A stretch of DNA of 64,000 nt from Branchiostoma floridae (GCF_000003815.2 NC_049985.1:13229567-13293566), one strand, 5' to 3'; positions 47,105 to 57,637 are shown, counted from the first letter of the stretch. Numbers and translations: made by a program. The notes: generated from the sequence alone by a model not told the origin.

Positions 47105-49329
47105 ACTTACTATCGTTGAAAAGGTCTCTTGGTATCTAGCTATAATCTAAAAATCGTTTCCAAACCAGGTGCGTAAAGCCAACATGGCTAAAACGGGCTC
47201 TAGTCGGTCAAACTTGGTATAGATGGAAAGGTCTCTTGGTAGCTAGAGGTAATCTAAAACAGTTTTTAAGTCGGGTGCTTTCTTCTCGAGAAATGAGTTA
47301 AGCACTACACTAACCCAGGCAGTTAGGGTTAGGGTTGGGGTTAGGGTTAGGATAGTGCTCAGAGCCAACATAACCTAAAAACGGGATCTAGTCGCCAAAC
47401 TTGGTATTGTTAAAGAGGTATCTTGGTAAAGAGTTGAAATCTGCAAACCGTTTGGGAATCGGGTGCTTAGTTTCCGAGATATGACTTAAGCACTTAACAC
47501 TAGAATTAGGGTTAGGTTTACGGTTAGGGTTAGGGTGGTGCTTAGAGGCAACATGGCTAAGAGTGTATTCTAGTCGCTCAAACATGGTATCATTAAGAAG
47601 GTATCTTGGGGCAGAGTCGTAATCTGCAAACACGTTTGAAATAGGGTGCTTGCTTCCCGAGATATAACTTAAGCACTTACCGGTAGGGTTAGGGTTAGGG
47701 TTACGGTTAGGGTAGGGCTTAGAGTCAACATGGCTAAGAGTGTATTTTCGTCGGTCAAACTTGGTATCATTGAAAATGTATCTTGGTACAGAGTCGTAAT
47801 CTGCAAACCGTTTTGAAATCGGGTGCTTACTTCCCGAGGTATAACTTAAGCACTAATCGCTAGGGTTACGGTAACGGTTAGGCCGTTAGGGTATTGCTTA
47901 GAGGCAACATGGCTAAGGGTGTACTCTAGTCGCTTAAACATAGTATCACTGAAAAGGTATCTTGGTACAGAGTCGTAATCTGCAAACCGTTTTGAAATCG
48001 GGTGCTTTCTGTCTGAGATATGACTTAAACACTAACCGCTAGGGTTAGGCTTAGGGTTAGGGTTAGGATAGTGCTTAGAGGCAACATGGCTAATACTGTA
48101 TTTTAATCGGTCAAACTTGGTATCATTACAAAGGTATCTTTGTACAGAGTCGTAATCTGCAAACCGTTTTGAAATAGGGTGCTTACTTCCCGAGATATGA
48201 CTTAAGCACTAACCGCTAGGGTTAGGGTTAGGGTTAGGGTTAGGGTAGTGCTTAGAGGCAACATGGCTAAGAGTGTATTTAAGTCGGTCAAACTTGGTAT
48301 CATTAAGAAGGTATCTTGGTACAGAGTCGTAATCTGCATACGTATTGATATCGGGTGCTTACTTCCCGAGATATGACTTAAACAATAACCACTAATGTAT
48401 GGGTTAGGGTTAAGGTTAGGGTTAGGGTTAGGGTAGTGCTTAGAGGCAACATGGCTAAGAGTGTATTCTAGTCGGTCAAACTTGGTATCATTAAGAAGGT
48501 ATCTTGGTTCAGAGTCGTAATATGCGAACCGTTTTGAAATCGGGTGCTTACTTCCCGAGATATAATTTAAGCACTAATCGCTAGGATTAGGGTTACGGTA
48601 ACGGTTAGGTTAGTGCTTAGAGGCAACATGGCTAAGAGTGTATTCTAGTCGGTCAAACTTGGTATCATTAAGAAGGTATCTTGGTTCAGAGTCGTAATCG
48701 GCAAACCGTTTTGAAATCGGGTGCTTACTTCCCGAGATATAACTTAAGCACTAATCGCTAGGGTTAGGGTCACGGTGACGGTTAGGGTAGTGCTTAGAGG
48801 CAACATGGCTAAGGGTGTACTCTAGTCGCTTAAACATGGTATCATTGAGAAGGTATCTTGGTACAGAGTCGTAATCTGTAAACCGTTTTGAAATCGGGTG
48901 CTTACTTTTCGAGATATGACTTAAACACTAACCGCTAGGGTTAGGGTTAGGGTTAGGGTTAGGGTTAGGGTTAGGGTTAGGGTTAGGGTTAGGGTTAGGG
49001 TTAGGGTTAGGGTTAGGGTTAGGGTTAGGGTTAGGGTTAGGGTTAGGGTAGTGCTTAGAGGCAACATGGCTAAGAGTGTATTTAAGTCGGTCAAACTTGG
49101 TATCATTAAGAAGGTAGCTTGGTACAGAGTCGTAATCTGCATACGTATTGATATCGGGTGCTTACTTCCCGAGATATGACTTAAACACTAACCGCTAATG
49201 TGTAGGTTAGGGTTAAGGTTAGGGTTAGGGTAGTGCTTAAAGAAAACATGGCTAAGAGTGTATTCTAGTCGGTCAAACTTGGTATCATTAAGAAGGTATC
49301 TTGGTTCAGAGTCGTAATATGCGAACCGT
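47105..49329 (+). repeat. Satellite of about 177-bp units spaced by TTAGGG runs
   Basis: At least 12 tandem units can be anchored by the word AACATGGCTAA or its variants at 47181, 47367, 47549, 47727, 47906, 48083, 48260, 48448, 48625, 48802, 49063 and 49245. Each unit holds GTCAAACTTGGTATCATT, AAGGTATCTTGGTACAGAG, GCAAACCGTTTTGAAATCGG, GGTGCTTACTTCCCGAGATA and TTAAGCACTAACCGCTAG, then a run of (TTAGGG)n. The commonest period is 177; the longest (261) differs from it by 84, or 14 TTAGGG units. The leftmost two units are the most diverged. Open frames here are artefacts. Confidence 0.95.
48941..49048 (+). repeat. Perfect (TTAGGG)18 interstitial telomeric tract
   Basis: Eighteen uninterrupted copies of the metazoan telomere hexamer lie between two satellite units. 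Other units carry only a few copies, sometimes mutated (TTACGG, TAACGG). It sits inside the satellite with sequence continuing on both sides, so in this assembly it is interstitial and not a chromosome end. Confidence 0.97.
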
Positions 49330-49429
49330 NNNNNNNNNNNNNNNNNNNNNNNNNNNNNNNNNNNNNNNNNNNNNNNNNNNNNNNNNNNNNNNNNNNNNNN
49401 NNNNNNNNNNNNNNNNNNNNNNNNNNNNN
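49330..49429. other. Assembly gap of exactly 100 N
   Basis: A 100-N run is the conventional placeholder for a gap of unknown size. It falls where satellite orientation changes, so the true array length and the join are uncertain. Confidence 0.98.
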
Positions 49430-50310
49430 GTAGTGTTCAACTCCCACAAAGGAGACCTTTCCAATGATACCATAGTTGCCCAATTTCTGACACTTTTTAT
49501 TAAGTTGAGGTTAGATATGGTTACTTTTAAACGCGAATAACTCGCCAACAACAAGAGCTATCAAAAAACGGATTGCAGTGTTCAACTCCTCACCAAGAGA
49601 CCTTTCTAATGATCTGATAGTTTGCCTATTCCTGACACTTTTCAAAAGTCCACCTTTTAGGTCACTGTTGTAGGTACTTAACTTTAAGGTATCGCTTTAC
49701 CCCGGCTTACGTCTAAGGCTAGCGGTTAGGCCACGACTAGAGTGCATACGATTAGAGATATCTCGAGAAGGAAGTATCCTATTGGACTGCGGTTTTCGTC
49801 AATCAATAGCACACAAAGTGGCCTTATTAATGATTTAATGTTTGGCCGGCAGGAACTTGAACCCTAAGTTTGAATCGCAATATTAAAGTATCATCACACC
49901 GCTGGCTAACCGTGAAGGCTAGCGGTTAGGCCACGACTAGAGTACTATCAAATGCCTCACCCGTAACTCGCCCGCAATCCGGAAACGGATTTCAGCGATC
50001 GACTCCCTATGAATAGACATTTCCAATGATAACCTTTATGATATTAGGGTTTCCCTATTTCGGACACTTTTCAAAATCCTCAGTTTTGATGGTGCTTAGT
50101 TGTGGTTAACTTTAAACACTCATAACTCGCCACCAATGCAAGCAATCGGAAAACGAATTTTAGTTTACAACTTTCTACCAAGAGACGTTTCCAATTATAC
50201 TTTGGTCTGGCTATTTCAGACACTTTGTAAAGTTGCGGTTATAGGGGATTAACTTAAAACACTCATTACTCGCCAACAGCGACAGTGATCTGAACACGGA
50301 TTTTAGTCTA
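49430..50310 (-). repeat. Inverted, diverged arm of the same satellite without TTAGGG
   Basis: Read on the minus strand, the units contain TATGGTATCATTGGAAAGG, GGTCTCCTTTGTGGGAGTTG and GCAATCCGTTTTTTGATAGC, which align to the plus-strand satellite phrases. At least four units are anchored by GAGACCTTTCCAATGAT-like words near 49453, 49597, 50028 and 50183. The linker differs from the left array and telomere hexamers are absent. CTAGCGGTTAGGCCACGAC appears twice (near 49717 and 49918), matching the reverse of the TAACCGCTAG junction of the left array. Confidence 0.7.
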
Positions 50311-50907
50311 CAGATGAAGTGTACACGTAGTTGTTCTTTGTAAGGGGAGGGGTCGGGGGGATCGAGACCGAGCTTGCATTCTGTAGATTTAATGAATGAA
50401 GACCTTTATTGTACCTTTAATATAATACTATGGAAAAGGTCCTCATTATGTTTTTACGCGCTTGTCGTTATTTCTATCATCAGGCGGGTTATTGAGCATG
50501 TTGAAAGATTCATATTCACTGAATTATTAACAGGCCTGCTTACGATCTTGCGTCAGTCACATTCAAAACTTCCCGCCAAACCATTTCTTGTCTGTTGATA
50601 CTGTGTGAGGCTACACTAGGCATGTTTCTCAGGGGGGAAACATAAAATACTTTTTCACGAGGCGAAAAATTTTTGTTCGTTACAGACCTCCTGGTCAAAT
50701 TACCCAAAACGCACGGCATTTATATAACACCTACTTCATGAACCCTTTGATATTTCAACAGACTGTATATAATCAATTTCTCGCTGCCTCTTTAAATACC
50801 AACCACCAGGAGTGCAATTAAAACACTCAGACTGTAAAATATGATGCATCTAACACAATGTATGAAATCCTGTCAGCCATCTGTCAAATATAAGTGCATA
50901 ATCTTAC

Positions 50908-51083
50908 CTTGTTCCCCTCAGAAGGTATGTCTGTAGCCTGTGGCACTGTTCCATTAGGCACTGACTTGTTTCTGAAGGTTTCTCCTCCTGTGCTTCTTCC
51001 TGTGGTTCTTTGGCTTTGTGTGCAGGTTTGCCGGTCCCTTCTACACACAGAGGGCTTCCATCTCCTTTAACAAGTCATCCTCC
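50908..51083 (-). pseudogene. Splice-bounded exon with broken frame
   Basis: A good acceptor (CTGCACTCCCACAG) and a GTAAGAT donor bound 176 bp on the minus strand. No single frame is open. The first frame reads E-D-D-L-L-K-E-M-E-A-L-C-V then stops. The middle reads G-T-G-K-P-A-H-K-A-K-E-P-Q-E-E-A-Q-E-E-K-P-S-E-T-S in another frame, and the end reads V-P-N-G-T-V-P-Q-A-T-D-I-P-S-E-G-N-K in a third. The three pieces look like parts of one acidic, protein-like stretch, so two frameshifts (decay, or sequencing error) are likely. The family is not recognised. Confidence 0.4.
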
Positions 51084-51175
51084 CTGTGGGAGTGCAGAAT
51101 AATCACTTAACAGTGCTGTTCCCACCAACTGCTAATAGGGGAGTATGTCAGGCCCTTCTTGAGTATGTTAAAAAG

Positions 51176-51368
51176 TACTGTAAATGCATTTAAGTTTGCG
51201 GGGATTTCGCGGTAGTGGGAAAAAGGACTTTTCGCGGTGGATCGATTTAATTTGCGGTAACATCATAGACTGCAGTCTAATACTATAATAGAAAAATGTT
51301 CGCGGTGGTTTTAAGTTCGCGGTGAAGTGGTCAAAGCGAAAACCGCAAACATGTCTGCATTTACAGTA
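51176..51368 (+). mobile_element. MITE family B, copy 1 (193 bp)
   Basis: Ends are inverted repeats TACTGTAAATGCA and TGCATTTACAGTA, implying a TA target duplication. The inside is rich in TTCGCGGT and GTTCGCGGTGGTTTTAAG phrases and carries CATAGACTGCAGTCTA. A second copy lies at 55335-55546 in the opposite orientation. There is no coding frame. A nonautonomous DNA transposon is inferred from structure. Confidence 0.85.
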
Positions 51369-51385
51369 AGCTCTATTTACATTTA

Positions 51386-51490
51386 TGAAGATTAGACATC
51401 CAGGTAAAAACTATTTAAGGGCAAGTCAATCGCTACAATTGGATAATGATTTGAGATCTAAGTGTTACTTACCACAGAAGAATCTCCTAT
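51386..51490. repeat. Short segment duplicated at 52504-52610
   Basis: Both segments begin ATG(A/C)AGATTAGACATCCAGG and end with CTTACC-A-AAGAAT, with a more diverged middle. On the minus strand each ends in a GTAAG donor, so the pair may be duplicated exons of the decayed minus-strand gene seen at 50908-51083. Confidence 0.45.
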
Positions 51491-51896
51491 TGTGAACTAG
51501 CTGTAGAGACTGAATTGCCTTTAAACAAAGGTAAGCTTCAATTGTATACAAATGTGGTAATTTACCAATAAATGAATTTAGGAGCATCAATTCACAGACG
51601 TAACGTTGATCATCAATCAGTAACCAGTGGCTCAGTAGATTAACTGCGGCAGTTGTTGTTGGGGATCTAAACAGAGTACTTCATCTCACAATACTTCATT
51701 GAAAGGTTCGTGGCCGACAATAACTTTGTACCATTATTATGTGAGCCTACTCGTATTACGGAGCGGACATCATCGTTGGGTGATCTAAATTGATTATCAC
51801 TGATTCACTTTGTCTACCATGGCGGGAAGTGAGCGGGTGAGGAAATGCACTGGTTTATGGTATATTAGGCTTGTTACAAGATGGCTGTCATTCAAG

Positions 51897-51981
51897 ATGG
51901 CGGCCCATGGCGGAAACCCAAAGAGGGTGCAAGAAAACAGATCACTGCTCGTCGGGATGGCCATGAATGACTACATGCAAG
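51897..51981 (+). CDS. Candidate first coding exon of an unidentified plus-strand gene
   Basis: The ATG lies inside AAGATGGCGGC, a perfect YY1-type site that is common where short 5' UTRs meet the start codon. A weaker copy (AAGATGGCTGTC) lies just upstream. The frame encodes M-A-A-H-G-G-N-P-K-R-V-Q-E-N-R, then S-L-L-V-G-M-A-M-N-D-Y-M-Q, followed by G and a GTAACT donor (phase 1). Codon use is mixed but plausible. No downstream exon could be joined with confidence; an acceptor TTTATTTTCCAG at 56048-56059 opens a compatible frame for about 40 codons. The product is not recognised. Confidence 0.4.
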
Positions 51982-52254
51982 GTAACTATAGATGGGGGAT
52001 ACACGTGTCCTTTATCTTTCATGGCACTGGTACTTACATGCGGAGCCAATCGCCCAATTTATGTACCCTCAGAGACAAGCGTTTGGCCATGGGGCCTCTC
52101 CACTTGAGAAAGTATTAAAGTTAAAAAAAAAAAAAGACCCCTTCATCACTAGAAATTTGAGAGTTATCAATCAAGTTTATCTCAAGAAATTCAATGCTCA
52201 AAGCATTTAGTAAATTACCCCCTCCCGCCCACAGTAGTCAAATGGTCAAAGTGA

Positions 52255-52350
52255 GTTAACTTCAAGGACTGGGATCATTTGAAAAATGAATTATTTTTTT
52301 AAAGTAATTATATCATGACTAAATAAGATCACTCTGACATATTCCAGGAT
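52255..52350 (+). repeat. Fragment of the 210-bp repeat family D
   Basis: GTTAACTTCAAGGACTGGGAT, and further on ATCATGACTAAATAAGATCACTCTGACATATTCC, match in order the tandem units at 54020-54830. The copy is single and diverged. Confidence 0.5.
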
Positions 52351-52410
52351 ATTGTAGAGTAAATTCAGACCAAACTTGCACTGGTGCAAGTTACTTCTAT
52401 CCAATGTGAC

Positions 52411-52458
52411 CATTAGAAAATTTAGCTCAAGCACACCAAGGATCTTATCTGCATGGCC
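52411..52458 (-). CDS. Weak candidate minus-strand exon
   Basis: A pyrimidine-rich acceptor (TTTTCTTTTGGCTTTCAG) on the minus strand is followed by 16 codons G-H-A-D-K-I-L-G-V-L-E-L-N-F-L-M and a weak GTCACA donor at 52410. The frame also stays open further to 52291. It could belong to the same decayed minus-strand gene as 50908-51083. Not recognised, and possibly chance. Confidence 0.2.
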
Positions 52459-52804
52459 CTGAAAGCCAAAAGAAAATAACCCTGAATCAAAGAAAAAAAG
52501 ATTAAATTTGTTTATGCAGATTAGACATCCAGGCAAACAAATTGAATACTTATAGACAATTCCGTCTCTACAATGCTGTCCCTATGTTGTTGTCTTACCA
52601 AAAGAATTATCCATGATTCACATGAGTGACATTTGCATACAAGTTAGTGGCTTTGACAAATTGTGCAACTGTTTTTTTTTAGTTTAGATGTATCATTACT
52701 ATTGATTTGCTCTACTAGTACATTCTTGTGACACTTAAGAGTGATGGATATATGAAACTGTTTATTATACAATGTAAATCCAAGAAAATGTGCTACAAAA
52801 AACA

Positions 52805-53895
52805 AAACATAGCTTTGCCAAATACAACAAGTTTGTTATGTAGACTGATGTCTGTAGGCATCAAAATGAATGTGTTCGTCGTTGCATTTAATCTTATATG
52901 TTATTTGATAAAGTCACACAAACTCTTATCAACTAGAGTTTGGCAACATCATGCCTCCATGACATATTAAGAGTTTGTGCAAATCTTATGCAAAAGATGG
53001 AAGTATACAATTTGCTCATTAATTATGCAAATTAGCAGTTCCTGTGAATACTTAGTATCTCATTGTGTCTTCACTTAGGCTACCTACATACCAAAAAATC
53101 ATTACAATCCATCAACATGTTCCTATTTTCCCATTAATTATGCAAATGAAAGTCATTTGCATGATTAATATTGTATTGACATTTTTTTCTGTCTCAGCTA
53201 TAAATGTGACAAGTCTAAAAATCATATCAGGGTATGCAGTGGATTTATAACGGTTACCTTTCCTCATTGATTATGCAAATCAGTAGCTCATTATGTAAGT
53301 CTTTACTTTCATATATTTTCTAATCAATCATGCAAATGAGGTTATCATTTGCATAATTGATATATATCGACATTTCTCTCCTTCCCAGCTACATGTACAT
53401 GTATGACAAAGTTTGAAAGTCTTATCATGGAATGCAGTGGATCTATATACTTTCATCATTAACTATGCAAATTAGCTATTGACTTGCCTAATTAGTATCC
53501 CATTATGTAAATCATCACTCATTCTATCTAAACACCAAAAAATCATAACAATCCATCAACACGTTCTCAAGTTATGTCCGTCCAAAGTTTGAAAGGAAAT
53601 AGTCGCCTGTAGTTCCAAAAAAGCCGCTTCCGGTAGGTCTATCTACCACGCAAAAATAGCGACCACAGCATGTCCAGAACACGAGATATCAATAATTGAG
53701 GTTCTGCTGCAGTATCTTAGCAAGCTGATAGGGGGCCCATTATCAAACGTGACCTTTGTTTTCCCGACCCCTACCCACCTAGCAAATGTCATCAGCTAAT
53801 TCTATTGAAGGTTTCTCAAGTTATACTGTTCACAGACAGAAGGAAAAACTGACGCACAAGCCTAAAAGAACCTTAGCCATTCTGGCAATGGTAAA
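52805..53895 (+). repeat. Dispersed repeat family A, copy 2, with octamer hairpins
   Basis: Same block order as 42823-44149, from AACAAGTTTGTTATGTAGA to CCTTAGCCATTCTGGCA, in the same orientation about 10 kb away. It is shorter because it has fewer or eroded internal units. Octamers occur near 53025, 53140, 53155, 53272, 53327, 53347 and 53465. Confidence 0.75.
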
Positions 53896-54019
53896 TATCA
53901 AAGCGTAGTCCTTATGTATAACCTTTTACACATTCACATTTGTGAATTTTCAGAAGAGGAGATATAAGGTTATCAAATAGTCCACTACTTTAGGTTGTGC
54001 GAGTAATTTTCTTAATAAT

Positions 54020-54830
54020 GTATTGCGAGCCCCGCAGGAAAGTGATGATCAGATCTAGTGATTTGATCCTGAAATACAGGCTGCCAAAGTTGCTTGAATT
54101 TTGTTTAGAAATATTGTTTATACTTTGTGAACTTGAGGGTCAGGGATCAACTTTTGAAAAATTAATTGAATTTTTGGAAAGTACAATAAAACATGACTAC
54201 ATACACCACTCTAATATATCCCTGTAACATTATATTGGAGAGGGATCCACTTATTTGATCTTTAGATATTGACTGTCAAAGTTGCTAGACTTCTGGTCAG
54301 CTGTATTGTTTACAGTAGGTACGGTTTAAGAACAAAGATAAATTCAAAGAAATCAATTAATATTCTTCAAAGTAACTTTAAATGTGAATTAATATTAATA
54401 TTGCATATATTTATATATCACTCTAATATATCCCTGTATATTGGACAGATTGTATAAACCATAATACTCATTTGATGTACTGGAAGTATCACGGACATTC
54501 AAAGTTTCCTACATTTTGGTCAGCCATATTTTGTTTACACTGTATGCAGGTTAACTTTAAGGACTGGGATAGAGTCAAAGAAATTAATTGATTTATTTCA
54601 AAGTTATTTGTCATATGACTTCATATATCACTCTAACATATGCCTTTACATTGGAGAGATCCACTTATTTGATTTAGTATTATGGACAGTCAAACCTTCC
54701 TGAATTTTGGCCAGCCATGTTGTTTACACTTTGTGAAGTTTTAGGATTAGGATGAATTCCAAAAAAGTAAGTTGAGTGTTTTAAGTGAATTTAAACACTG
54801 CATATATATTACTTCAACATATCCTGAAAT
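54020..54830 (+). repeat. Tandem array of repeat family D, about 210-bp period
   Basis: About four diverged units are anchored by CACTCTAA(T/C)ATAT near 54210, 54419 and 54632 (spacing 209-213). Each unit carries GGAGAGATCCACTTATTTGA, GTCAAAGTTGCTAGA-like, GTCAGCCATATTGTTTACAC and AAAGAAATTAATTGATTT phrases. Reading frames through it are not genes. Confidence 0.75.
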
Positions 54831-55106
54831 GTATCACAGAAACGCTGAATTCTGATCCAGAAATATTGACTCGCTTGAATTTTCTAATCATCTTAAAAGA
54901 TTCATGATTTCAAGCACTAGAATAATTAGTAAAGAGAATCAAATTACGTCAGATAAAACATTAGTTCTTATTCCAGAATATTGCAAAAAATCCCTTCATG
55001 TGATCTAGAATTATAAAGATTCCAAAATGTTAAAAGCTTTAGTCAGCATGGCTACTGTTTATAGTGTGTCAGGTTTAAGCCTTGAGAGAAATTACAAAAA
55101 AAAGTA

Positions 55107-55334
55107 TAACACTAGTTCACCTATATCCATTGGGCGACCTATATCCGTTGCTCAAAAAAGGGGGTATTTAGGGGTTATTAAGCTGACGGATGGCGGTTTT
55201 AAATTGTAACATTACAACAAAATATTTCAGTTTGAAACCACTGACAGTTTGAACCACCAAGGGACTCAATATCCCTTAATACTGTTGAAAAAAAAACGAA
55301 TATAGGTTACCCCGCAGATAAAGGTGAACCAGAT
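55107..55334. mobile_element. MITE family C, copy 2 (about 228 bp)
   Basis: The left end is TAACACTAGTTCACC with subterminal GACCTATATCCGTTG. The right end is GATAAAGGTGAACCAG with CGAATATAGGTTACC. It abuts the family B MITE that begins at 55335 with no spacer. No coding frame is supported, and a 60-codon frame at 55027-55209 is not convincing. Confidence 0.7.
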
Positions 55335-55546
55335 TACTGTAAATGCAGAAATGTTCGCGGTGGATTAATGTTCGCGGTTTTCGCAGTGACCGCTTCACCG
55401 CGAACTTAAAACCACCGCAAATATTTTTCTATAATGGTATTAGACTGCAGTCTATGGTGTTACCGCTAAATTAAATCCACCGCAAAAAGTCCCTTTTCCC
55501 GCTACCGCGAAATTAAATCCCCGCGAACTTAAATGCATTTACAGTA
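55335..55546 (-). mobile_element. MITE family B, copy 2 (212 bp)
   Basis: Ends TACTGTAAATGCA and TGCATTTACAGTA. The interior matches copy 1 (51176-51368) in reverse complement, including GACTGCAGTCTA and CACCGCGAACTTAAAACC. The two copies lie 4 kb apart in opposite orientation. Confidence 0.85.
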
Positions 55547-56324
55547 TGCTCTTTTCCAAAGTTCTAGATCTGCCATATTGCTATGCTACAAGCTCCTCCA
55601 CATAATCATCATTAATTGCAAAAATACAAATAATCTGTTTTGAGGTGTAACAATATATATGAACTCATAATGTTACCTGTATCTGTGTAAAGCTTTGATT
55701 ATTGCATGATACTGAGATCACTGTTCTTATAGCAGTATGTATACAATGATACACAATAAGTTTAGTTTTTTTTTCTTTTCTTTTACATACATAAGACCAC
55801 TTGTCGTCAATTGAGCATTTAGCCTACGGGCATGAACATGCAACAAAAATTATCATTATCACCATAGTTATTATTATGTATTATTATAATGTATTACTCC
55901 CCTCCCCCATGGCCCAAGAATAGTTAAGAAATGTTTCTTATCCATGACTTGGTCTTGTAAACATGTTTAGCCTCATTAACGTTTTGAAAGAGACTAAAGA
56001 GAAATCAGAAAGAAAATCAAATGTTACATTAATAATAATTTCTCACTTTATTTTCCAGTTGAACTCAGGACAGAAAGTTGTTGGTTTGCTCTGAACCAGG
56101 ACTGTGGAGTTCAACCCTTACATCAGATTCTCTCACCTTTTTATAGGGGTGAACCCTGGGTCCTTTCAGTTTGTGTTTAAAAAGACCTGGAATACTCACA
56201 GAATGAAAATATTACTGCTTGTTTTATTGCTACTGTGTGTATAGGTAAATGTCTTTGTTTACTATTTGCATTAATAAGTTTATCCTATTGTATTTAATTG
56301 GAAGTAGACTGGATAAAGGCAGAG

Positions 56325-56515
56325 TATTTCTGTCCATAATACTATATCAAATAAGTGGATCTCTCCAATATACAAGCATATGTTAGAGTGATACATGAAG
56401 TCATATTACAAATAACTTTGAAATAAATCAATTAATTTCTTCCAATCTATCCCAGTCCTTAAAGTTAACCTGCATACAGTGTAAACAACATGGCTGACCA
56501 AAATGATGTGTTTCA
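56325..56515 (-). repeat. Inverted copy of repeat family D
   Basis: On the minus strand this reads as one unit of the 54020-54830 array. Plus-strand landmarks are ATCAAATAAGTGGATCTC, GTTAGAGTGATACATGAAG, AATCAATTAATTTCTT and CCTTAAAGTTAACCTGC. It forms an inverted pair with the array about 1.5 kb away. Confidence 0.7.
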
Positions 56516-56990
56516 TTGACAATGATGTGTTTTATTTAGTGAGATTCTCAGAATGAAATCTGTCAGGTGTGGGCAACAGGATTAGCATATCCTTTCGAAG
56601 TTAAGGAATATACAATAACATATCTGGAGTAGCTTGAAATAGTAGAACTGACATGAGACTGTACTTAATCAATTGTGTCCATTGTTTTTTTGTTTTTTTT
56701 TTCCTTTTTCCTAGTTAAATTACCAAGGCTCTTATAACAGCACCCCACCCCCATAGACTCACGGGGAGTGTAGGGGCCTTGGTAATGCAGCATTTTATGC
56801 TATCTGTATATCTTAAACACATATGAATACCATAACGTTACAAGCTAACATCAAATTGTACGATACCTTGTCATGTGTCCGGGAAGACTGTGAATCCCTT
56901 TTTGCTCATGTTCCACACCTTCCTTCGCCAGACCTGATGGCCAACCTTTCCATGTCTTCTACTTCTTCTACATGGTACTGGGCAATGCCC

Positions 56991-57113
56991 CTATTTTATT
57001 TTCCACCGCTTGTTCTTTCACTACCGGTCACGCTAGGGCAACCTCACTCCCCTGTCAGGGGGTTGCCCTAGTGTGACCGGTAGTGCAAGAACAAGCGGTG
57101 GAAAACAAAATAT
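56991..57113. repeat. Near-perfect hairpin, about 53-bp arms and 17-base loop
   Basis: Arm 56991-57043 and arm 57061-57113 are reverse complements with about five mismatches. The core is CCACCGCTTGTTCTT, then CACTACCGGTCAC, then CTAGGGCAACC. The loop is 57044-57060. Such strong symmetry points to a young foldback element or a structured RNA. There is no coding frame. Confidence 0.9.
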
Positions 57114-57177
57114 TTCAAACAAACAAGACTCAACTCCGTCAAATTGGACAGCTTGCAGACGATACTCGGGGCTCCAA

Positions 57178-57637
57178 ACAGGTGAGCACAGGGGCTGGTC
57201 GGCGATTGGTCCAGTCTAGATGATCCCCACCGTGTCATTGGTCAAACTTTCAAAGACATGCACTTGGACGATTGGCTATCTGAAATAATGAAATTAATTG
57301 CAGCGCGCGGCCAATGTGAAGCAGTTAAAGGTCTTCATTCATTCATTGAGAATAAACGACACTGCAGCTGGAAATTAGCTGGAAATGATATGCCCGGAAG
57401 GCAAGTTTTACCGTTTCGACTGGATTCTGTTTCGGCAGGTTTTCTCCCAAGAAAGTTGAGTCTTTGGACTCACTCTGAAAATTTTGTTTTGTTTTACCAC
57501 ACCAAAAAAAAGGAAAACGAGCGTAGGATGTGTAGTTGCCGCCGACTCAGTTTTATCCGTAGCCAAGCGCAGCCAATGACGCCTGCGGATTGCTGATTGC
57601 TTGACCAATGAGACCAGTAATCATTTTCACCTGTGTT
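57178..57637. repeat. Older imperfect palindrome with mirrored CCAAT boxes
   Basis: The left arm (ACAGGTGAGCAC, CTGGTC, ATTGGTC, GTCATTGG) mirrors the right arm (CCAATGAC, GACCAAT, GACCAG, TCACCTGT). Two of three ATTGG words (57205, 57237) and two of three CCAAT words (57605, 57573) are symmetric about position 57407. The middle contains a CpG-rich GCAGCGCGCGGCC. It is either a decayed foldback transposon or a promoter with NF-Y sites; symmetry favours the former. Confidence 0.55.

Noticed and set aside
48921-49142. Minus-strand frame of Leu-Thr repeats
   Set aside because: Translation of the TTAGGG tract.
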